Below are positions 55,299 through 64,000 of a stretch of 64,000 nt of DNA, in pieces; position 1 is the first letter of the stretch, and each line of letters starts with the position of its first letter. Origin of the DNA: Mytilus trossulus (taxonomy: Eukaryota > Mollusca > Bivalvia > Mytilida > Mytilidae); contig NC_086374.1 of the NCBI RefSeq assembly GCF_036588685.1, positions 90,638,059-90,702,058 of the forward strand. The letters run 5' to 3'. The translations under genes were made by a program, and so were the position numbers. Under the pieces are notes generated by a model. It ran no database searches, was not told where the DNA came from, and saw nothing but the letters and a program-made list of their open reading frames with translations.

Positions 55299-58200
55299 GT
55301 CAATCAGTAGGTAGGGTTCTGAGTTTATATATAGATATTTTTTAACACCCACCCGACCCCCCTTTCCTGACTTAAAATCTAAATTTCAATCTATGAATCA
55401 TAAGATGATATTAATATTAACCTTCTGTCAGATTGGAGGATCAAAGACAAACTTGGAATTGGACATCTGATTGGAGGAGGAGATTAGCTGGTTCTTACTT
55501 TGATCTTAAAGATTACATCAGATTATAACTGATAACAATAATCCAGGGATACAGTTGTACAACATGGTCAAGTAAACTCTGCCCTTGAGGAAAAGATGTA
55601 AATCTATACTGGTGGGCAAAAGTTGTTTTCATTTATGCTAAAAGGTGAAGATTTTTTAAATACCGGTAATTTTTAATGATGTATGTGAGGTTTCCTGACC
55701 TATGGCAAACTGACCATCAGTTTTAAGACTGCACACTGTTATCATGGAAACATAAGAACTTTGTAGGATATAAACAACTTTTCTACAAAGAATTTTAGAT
55801 TTATTTAGAAATGAGATGTAAATTATGATATCTTGCAATCCCAGGTTTTTCTTGACTAAATACTGCTTTCAGTAGCACATTTTTCAAATTCGGTTTCAAA
55901 TTTGATTTTTTTATGCTTGTAAGCATGTAAGCTCATAAACAATATTTTCTTGAATATTTTAGTGTGAATCTCAAATTTTTGTTCTTCTAATCAGTATTAA
56001 CAAACAACCTTTGAAGTTCTATTGAAAAGATGGCTACAAAAGATTTAAAATTTTTGCACAATGCACTTAAGAAACTGTCCATAGTCTTGGGAGACTAAAT
56101 GATGCAGAATTTAATGGTCAAAGGAGAAGATACAATGATGTGACAGACACAATACCCTGCATCTGTAAATGACAATAAAGAGGTGTCAGCACAAAGAAAT
56201 AACTGATTCTTGTTCCACTTGTCAATAACGCCCTCTCATCATCCAGAAAACTGTCAAAAGCAGGTCTTTGTTAGTGAGCACAGACAGACAGTAATTAGAA
56301 CACAATGGCTTCGCAGACAAACTCAACAATGGGCAAAAGACTGCCGCAAGGAGGACTCTAACAAACACTTGTACCAACATGCTATAATCATCTCTGATTA
56401 AGAGAAAAGGGGGTTGACACGTTCGAGACGGAATGAACATTTATAAATTCAATTTGTCTGAATCTTTACACTGTTCCATCAAATGACCAATGCATTAACT
56501 TATTTTTATCTCATCCATCAAAATTTTCTTGTTTTCATCGCTTTTAACTTTGATAAATGAGCATAGAGAAAATTTCATGATTTTACCATTCTTTGTGGTG
56601 TCAATCAATTTTTCTCTTTTGTAGATCAAAATAACACTATAGCCATCAGACTGGAAGTTAATAACTCAAATAATTCATGAAATTATGATGAAATACATTA
56701 ATGTGTTGAAACAACTTCAATTAGCTTCCTCTACTTAAAGTTAGCAAATGGTTAGTGTTACACAGACATGTAGAAAATCAAGGAAAATGTGTTGTAATCA
56801 ATTTTATAGTGAAAAATTTAATACATTCAATTTTTTTTTTATTTGAAACAACCCTGAATGACATAAGTATTAAGGCCTTTCATAACTTTTAATACATGTC
56901 GTAATGACCTCTGGCCATTATTCACATCTTTTGCTTTCATATTTTTTCAGTTTTAATAAAGCACAACAAATTGTTGTCAAACTCTTTAGATGTTTATTGT
57001 TGTTGGTTTTTTTTGGCGTCTTATTTTAGGTTGGACAACTTGAAGTCTACTTTTTGGGTCATTGGGTTGCTCTCACGTTGAATTGTACCTGACATCCCTA
57101 TATATGCATTATACAATGCTTATTTTCATCAACCTGACTGCACATAATGCATACTACCATATGTATGGAGAACAATGCACTAACTATTACATGTAAAATG
57201 ATGTGGTAAAGATTTGGGTCAGAGGAATTCCTACGATTATATTTATCTGATTGGAATGTAATTTGGAATTCATCAGTATTGGGATGGTATTATAAAGTCA
57301 TTACCAATGTCAAGCAGTGATTTAGTCAGAATATATTGGGAAAACCATTTATTTTCTTAGTACTCACGAGAAAATAATACATAGTAATGTGAGAACATTC
57401 TGAAGACATGCTGAGAATGTGCTGCCTGAGTACACTATAGTGACATGACTGAGAACTGACATTGCTAGGCATGTCACAGGGGACTGGAGTACTAGGGAAA
57501 GAGGCAACTCCTGCATGTGAGAGACTAAAAGGTCCCACACATAAGACAGTTGATAAGACATGATGAAGACTGGTCATTATCTATTATACTGATGCACCAC
57601 ACTTCACACATTACTGCACCGATAACTGCATCTTTGTCAGATAATTATAAATTTACTTTATCTTATCATTTTAATTCATTTACGATAAAAGTCTGCAACT
57701 GCAATCCTTGACTGCACCATGTGCAAAACACATGAAAGAATTGTAGGTGTATTGGGAAGGGCACTTAACAGAAGAGAACTATTGGAATATTCAAAATTGA
57801 TCTTAAGTTGGTCAAAATAATATATAATTTACTAACATTCAACATAATATAAACTGAAAAGAATCTATTTTAAGGTGAGGTCATAAAAAAAATTCAGAAA
57901 AATAAATCACAAATCGCTTTTCTATTTTTCCTGTACAAATTTGTAAGATTCAGCACTTTAAGATATGTAATGTAAAAAACAAACAACCGGATCAAACATG
58001 GCAACACACCAGACAGTAACCTCATACATCAAACTCAGTGTATACCAAAACATTTGTCAATTTTGCATGTTTTTCACTCATTTATCTTTACCCTTTGAAC
58101 CACAACAGCCCACATTAACACTTTTAACTTCATTTTATAACTGATTTGTTTTTCACTTTTTTACAATACATCTATATCAACTTTTTGTTAGTATCACATG

Positions 58201-61200
58201 ATAATTTAAGGTTTAAAGCCCAGAACAGTAAATTTGATACTGGTATTAATCATATTTGTAGCCATTTAAAATGTCATAAATTAATTTCTTACTAGACTTT
58301 ATATATTTATTGTCTATTAATTAAAATTTAAATTGTAAAACTAGACCTTAATGTGTGCAGTTACTTTGTTTATTAAAATTGCCAGGATTTATAATATTTT
58401 TGATTTAGAGACTTGTTAACATGTATAAATTTCTTTCTTTCTCAGTTTTGCAAAAATATCCTTTCTAAAGAAATTCTGCTTTATCAAAGCTGAATCCAGG
58501 CAAATATTGCCTAAGGTAACAGCTATTGCACCAGCATACAGCTGCATGTCAGGTGACTGACACCTGGGACCAATAGATTAGTGTATTAGACTCAATTTAC
58601 AGATCATAAATTAGTATAAATGGTCATATTCAGAAGTATATATGTATTATCTTGTCTACCTATTGCATAAGAAAAGGGACATATTCTGAGAGCTGTAGGT
58701 ATTTATTATATACTTATTTATTGTAAAACTTAGCAACTGAACAATCATGAATGTAAACCATAATTTCTGACATTATCTACACTCAAAGAACTTTATATTC
58801 TTATAAATTATAGATCAACCTACTTTTTACATTTTACTCTCCACTAATTCTGCTGAGCAAATATTTACAAAGTTAACATCTCTCCCTCCATTATACCTGA
58901 ACTCATTTTTTTCACTTTTTTGACTGCAATACATTATATGTTTTCAATAAATAACATCTTTTTCGTTACGCTAAAGTTCATATTTATTTGTTTAATGATG
59001 ATTTTGAATGATATCTATTTTAACTATGTGGAAAATCAATTAAATCCTCCAACCCATGACAAATTGTATTTGTGAGCCATTAACAGAATGTTCCCCATCA
59101 TAGAGCAGCATCCACAAAAGCAGATCAATTCATTATTAATCTTCAAATATAGATTAAACATCAATAATTCCTTTGATGTAATTACATAACATGCTGAAGG
59201 TCAGTGTAACAGATTGGTCATTTTAATTGCTTCTGTCCATTCTATTAGATAAAATCTTCCTTTTATCCATCTGCAAAGCAGCATTAATGACTACATAATC
59301 CTTCTTTTATTCTCAAACCAATATAGTGGATATTTAATCAAGGAAATATTATGGATGTTAACAGACTTCATTGTTATTTTCAATAGAAACTAATGAAATA
59401 AATTACACTTTACATTATATACATTTCTGTTTCTACAGAAGCCAGTAAAATCATTTACATTTCTTTCTAGGTATAAATCAAGTTTTGTATTACCCAGAGT
59501 TCAACAGAACCATTAAGGGTACAGTTAATACAAATGGAGCAAAACATGACATTTGAAGACTAATTGAGATGAAATATTATGGTCTGTTTGAACATACATC
59601 AGGACCATCTCAGTCTTATCAGTAGACATATCAGAACTTGGTATTTAGACAGTCTCTTACACTTTTCCTGAATATTACCAGGACTACAGTAACAGAATCC
59701 CATTGTTTTTATCACAAAGATGATAATTCTTCTACTCCTCTTTTGATGTTCCACTTGGGGCTTGAGTATTGATGATCATTGACCAATAAATTTTCTTCAT
59801 TCAACTTTCTTTATAAACTTTGGTGTAATTGTGGATTATTTATGTAATCTAAATAATCATGTAATCAGAGGTTCAAAGACCACCTGCTGAGGGTGGCCTA
59901 ATGGCTGCCATTAACTGCTTATCAAAGCTCATAAATAAAATGAATTCCCTTCAGTCAATAAACATGGATCAACTTAGCCTTGGTCAAACTGTTGGATTAG
60001 ATCATGTGTGTATAAACACATAAACATGTTGTAATTCTACTATATAAATAAACAATGCAATTAACAACACATTTCTTACTTTCACTTTTATCTCTTCAAC
60101 TTCAAAGAGAGGTTATAACAGAACAATGAATTTATATTAAATTTGGTAGATTGGTAACAAATCTTTATTAATAAAGCAATTTCCTGGACAAATTACAAAA
60201 TTATGATTGTATCATCATATCAGTTGTAAGTAATGGGTATAATTTGTATGATAAATTAGATCATTACTCCAATAATCAAACTCAGCGCCATTTTTGTATC
60301 AAAACAAGTATGAATTGGCTGGTCATCAAAATGAGGAAATTTAATTTGACACAAGAAAAAAATAATAATACAAGGTTAAAAGTATTAAAATAATTAACTG
60401 ACATAAAACATTATAACGACTCAAAATATGTTTTAGTTATTATAAAACAAGCGATTACTGATTTGAAAAAAAACTACACCAACAAAACCCCATTTAAATA
60501 TTGCCCGTATTTTGATTGTACATGTACATCATTATCACCGCCATTTTAACAAATATTTGCATTTTTTTTTTTTTTCTATATTCAAGTGCTATACAGCAAT
60601 ACCACAGAAAAAAATAACAAAAGTAATACACTTGTAACTATTCATTGACTTTAAGAAATCAATTAACATATTAGACATTAAATTTATTTACACAATGTAT
60701 ACATTTACAGTTGTCTTCAGGGAATTTTATCACAATAATTCACAGAAGCCGAACTTATCTGTAACTTATCTCCGTTTTTTGCCCAGCGGAACAATTGATG
60801 TTGTCTATTCGATTGAAAATTTATGACAAGACTCATGAGATTGCAATGCAAGCACATTACTTTAATGACAAAATATTGTATAATTTACTATGGTTTTAAT
60901 TAACAATGCTTGACAATCATGCATTAAATAAACAACTTGCTGCTCTCCAGGCTCCAGAAAAATTCTGTAAAAAATGGAAAACTGACACCTTATAAATGAG
61001 TACGGGGCAGCACGGACACAAACTCTGAAACTCTTCCTTTGATGCTGTGGACTAATCATAGTTACTCATCTTTGAATAATTAATGATTAGCGAACAAAAG
61101 AAACGATTATGCCGCCACTAGCATTATCTGACTCATCCAGCATAGAATGAAGAGTTGTCAATTTTTGTCTTGATTTTGATTTGAGAAGCGTCTTTTGTTT

Positions 61201-64000
61201 TGAGTTGTGTTTTAATGACCGTTATGTGCTTGTAAACCTTCATTAAGAAACAGATGTAAATGGATTTTCATCATCTTTCTTTCACATAATAAGAGCAAAG
61301 AACATGTTTCAAGATCAGGTTTCAGGAAAAGAAGATGAATTTTGGAAAATGAATGTGAAGCATGCCATTTTTAATGGATTCAGTCTTAATTTAACGAAAG
61401 CTAATGCTGCAAGGAAGACAAATTCACAATATTAGGCTCTCTAAAGTCGGCACAGGCCTTCTATTATAAAAATTAAACACATTAATTCTAGTACACAATG
61501 ACCTCAGAATCAACATAAAACATGCACACAATTTCTTCAGTTGTACAATTAATTTGAAACTTCTATTGTGTAATGTGCGAGGGCCAGATGTGGCACAGCT
61601 AAATCTTATGAAAATTTCATTGACTAGTGAAATAGATACAGGGTGTTTCATATTACCAAAAAGTAATGTAAGATTTACGTTATAGAAATTTGGTGTAACA
61701 TTAATTAGAGTATAATACATTAATCTATAGAGTATGAAAATATTCCCATAAATTTACACCTGTCAAAAAACTCTTTTGAATATATTAAACCAAGACCTTT
61801 GTCATAATTGATTTAATTTATCGAAATGGCTTGTTGAACTTGACGATCGAATAAAGATACACTTATAACTACTGAACAAAATGGTAGCTATATTTTAGCC
61901 GTGTGGTCGCCTCTTTTAATACCTCTTATGTTTAAGTTTCTGATCCGGATGACGTTATTAAAAACAGAAATTATGACCGCATGTCAAAGTGCTCCTATAG
62001 ATTACCGCCAGATAACACGCTAAAACAATTTACATTTGACACAAAGATTTTAAACTATGCATTTACCAAAACTGAATTCTATAGTCTTTCTACAATAACT
62101 CAGATCAATAAACTGATGATTCAATTTTCAGAGTGTTTTAATTGTATTGTGAATGAATAAAACGGTATATTCAACAGTTCTGTCAATAAACAATATCAAA
62201 TTTAATTACCGTAAATATTTACAATTTGATTCAGTAGAAATTTATTTTTATGCAAATGTACTGTTGATAATTTCATCCAATTAACAGTACCATTGTACAA
62301 TGCAGTGTACACTATTGAGACTCTTTTTAATCTACTAAACTTTTTCTTGCTTTATCTTAATAACCCAAGAGAGCCAGATATTTGTAAATTCAAATTGTGT
62401 CCATTAATATGTTGTGTGTGTGGAGCAGGATGCTACTTGTGACCCTACTAGAGCACGGGAGTCGACTAGAGTAAATTATTGGTATTGCAGTTTTATATGT
62501 ACATGTGTAGTGTTGTGTGAACTGAGTTTTGTAAAAAAAAAAATATATTTAGCCACAAGTTTTTTTTTTATCAAATTGTATATTTGATTGTCCTTTTATA
62601 ATGGTGTCCTTTAACCCTTTCCTCCATTGAATATTTTTTTTGGCATTCTTGATTCACATAGGATTTTTCAATAAAATGCTAAAAATATGCTTTAAAATAT
62701 TAATAATGATTGCCGATAATGAATATTTCATCAAATAAATTTATGTCAGACATTCCTTTGATATTTCTTGTCATATTGAATACAATTTTTTTAGTCTACT
62801 GCAGACACTTTGTAGTCAAAGCGTTTCAACTGAGGTATGTAACACAGGCGTCAAAAGGTGTCATAGAGTAAAGGCTTGGTGGCGTCAAAAGGCGTAACAT
62901 TTGGAAGAAAGGGGTTAAAGACAGACAGCCACTTTTCACATGGAAGTTTTCTTTTTTATTATAAGCAAGAAGAGTTGCACATTGAAACACTTCTCATGAA
63001 CCAATCAAAACTAAAATTTATGGACAGCATATATGCATTTAATGTAAAAGAAATGAATAAAAGCTAGATTTCAGACAGATATATACATTGTTAACAACAT
63101 ATTGCAGTCTGTAATCAGACATGCTTGTTTGTTTATTCAAATATGTAAACAAACTTTATAAACACACATTAATGAATATGCTTTAAATAACTGTGTATTT
63201 AACATTCTCTCCTGACATAATGTAGTCGATCAATGTTTTCATTTTAAAACCATTCAAACGTAGGAATTAATTTCTGATTGTATCTCCCAGTTGCTTTTTG
63301 TACCACTCCTGAAAGTTTTTACTAGTCATGCAATAAAACTATAATTTTGTCTTTCATATATAAGTCATTTCCAAACAATTATTTGACAGTTTTAAACAAC
63401 TTTTATTCTTCCAAATACAATGAAGAGAAATTGTGTGGAAAACATGAACAATTTACTCAAGGTACTAATACAACTTAGGATAAAGTGTTATAGGCAAACA
63501 TACCAATAACGGTATGGGATTTGAGATGAACCAAAATACTAGAATAAGAGTATAAACTGTCAAAATTATGATTCATAACTTTTTTTCTTTGTCATGTTTA
63601 TCACTGTACAAACTCAGAACTTAGTAAGAATTGTTTAAAGCCTGATTTGATTCTTAACACGCTTTATGTAGATTTCATTTGGCTGCTGATCTACCATTCA
63701 CAAATAAATTTACATAAATTTGCATACTTTAGATTATATATCACTTGTGTATTATACAATACTACAAATGTATCACTTTGTACACTAAGAAAAGAAATTA
63801 GAACACCTTCTTCTTCAAAACTCATTATATAAATTTAAAATTAAAATTGATAGTAAAGTCACTGTTCGTGTCATCAGACGAGACAAGACGCCTCTCACTT
63901 TGCTTTGTCTTCCATGAATTTGGACAATTTGTCAAAACATTTTTTTTCAAACAATTTTTTTAAAAAAGATTTTCAAAAGGAGACACCTTCTGCATTTATT
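55299..64000. other. Non-coding DNA, no supported gene
   Basis: Many short frames occur on both strands but none has coding-like composition plus splice sites or a recognisable domain. No transposon of note was identified by eye. It could be intron 1 of the DDR gene, its promoter region, or intergenic DNA. Confidence 0.35.

Noticed and set aside
57326-57577. Candidate signal-peptide exon for DDR on the minus strand, ending at a GTGAGT donor
   Set aside because: The frame with the leader-like sequence ends in phase 0, not the needed phase 1; the phase-1 frame is only ten codons long after a stop and lacks a convincing leader.

Overview
The window looks like nuclear DNA of a marine bivalve, most likely a mussel close to Mytilus. 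This rests on AT-rich sequence, GT-AG introns, metazoan receptor and GIMAP-type genes, and many dispersed repeat families that I recognise from memory as typical of mytilid genomes; I ran no search. Three protein-coding genes can be supported, all split by introns. Most remaining sequence is intron or intergenic DNA filled with decayed transposons.

Region 1 (1-9 kb) holds a decayed reverse transcriptase on the minus strand, a 962-bp inverted-repeat element with TTAA target duplications, and a two-exon GIMAP/AIG1-like GTPase gene on the plus strand (4699-6967). Region 2 (9-14.5 kb) is repeat-rich: a tRNA-derived SINE head, a 1-kb element whose inverted ends are built from palindromes, a long-TIR MITE, and a second reverse transcriptase fragment.

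Region 3 (14.6-26.8 kb, plus strand) contains a six-exon gene assembled here by splice-site phase. It encodes a 226-residue predicted secreted protein with ten cysteines in the mature part and a methionine-rich tail, and I do not recognise it with confidence. Its introns carry a tRNA-derived SINE, an internally deleted BEL/Pao-type LTR element with 183-bp LTRs and a 5-bp target duplication, several MITE copies, a reverse transcriptase fragment sitting in a 20-bp satellite, and a triplicated 128-bp block.

Region 4 (31.6-46.5 kb, minus strand) is a discoidin domain receptor (DDR) tyrosine kinase. Eleven exons give 895 residues in one continuous frame, from the discoidin domain to the stop codon. 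Only the signal-peptide exon is missing. Region 5 (46.5-64 kb) has no supported exon; it is probably the DDR first intron and/or upstream intergenic DNA, with a few MITEs and minisatellites.

The three genes show no sign of acting in one pathway: a collagen-receptor kinase, an immunity-type GTPase and a secreted Cys-rich protein are neighbours only. All exon joins are inferred from splice sites and reading phase, without transcript data.
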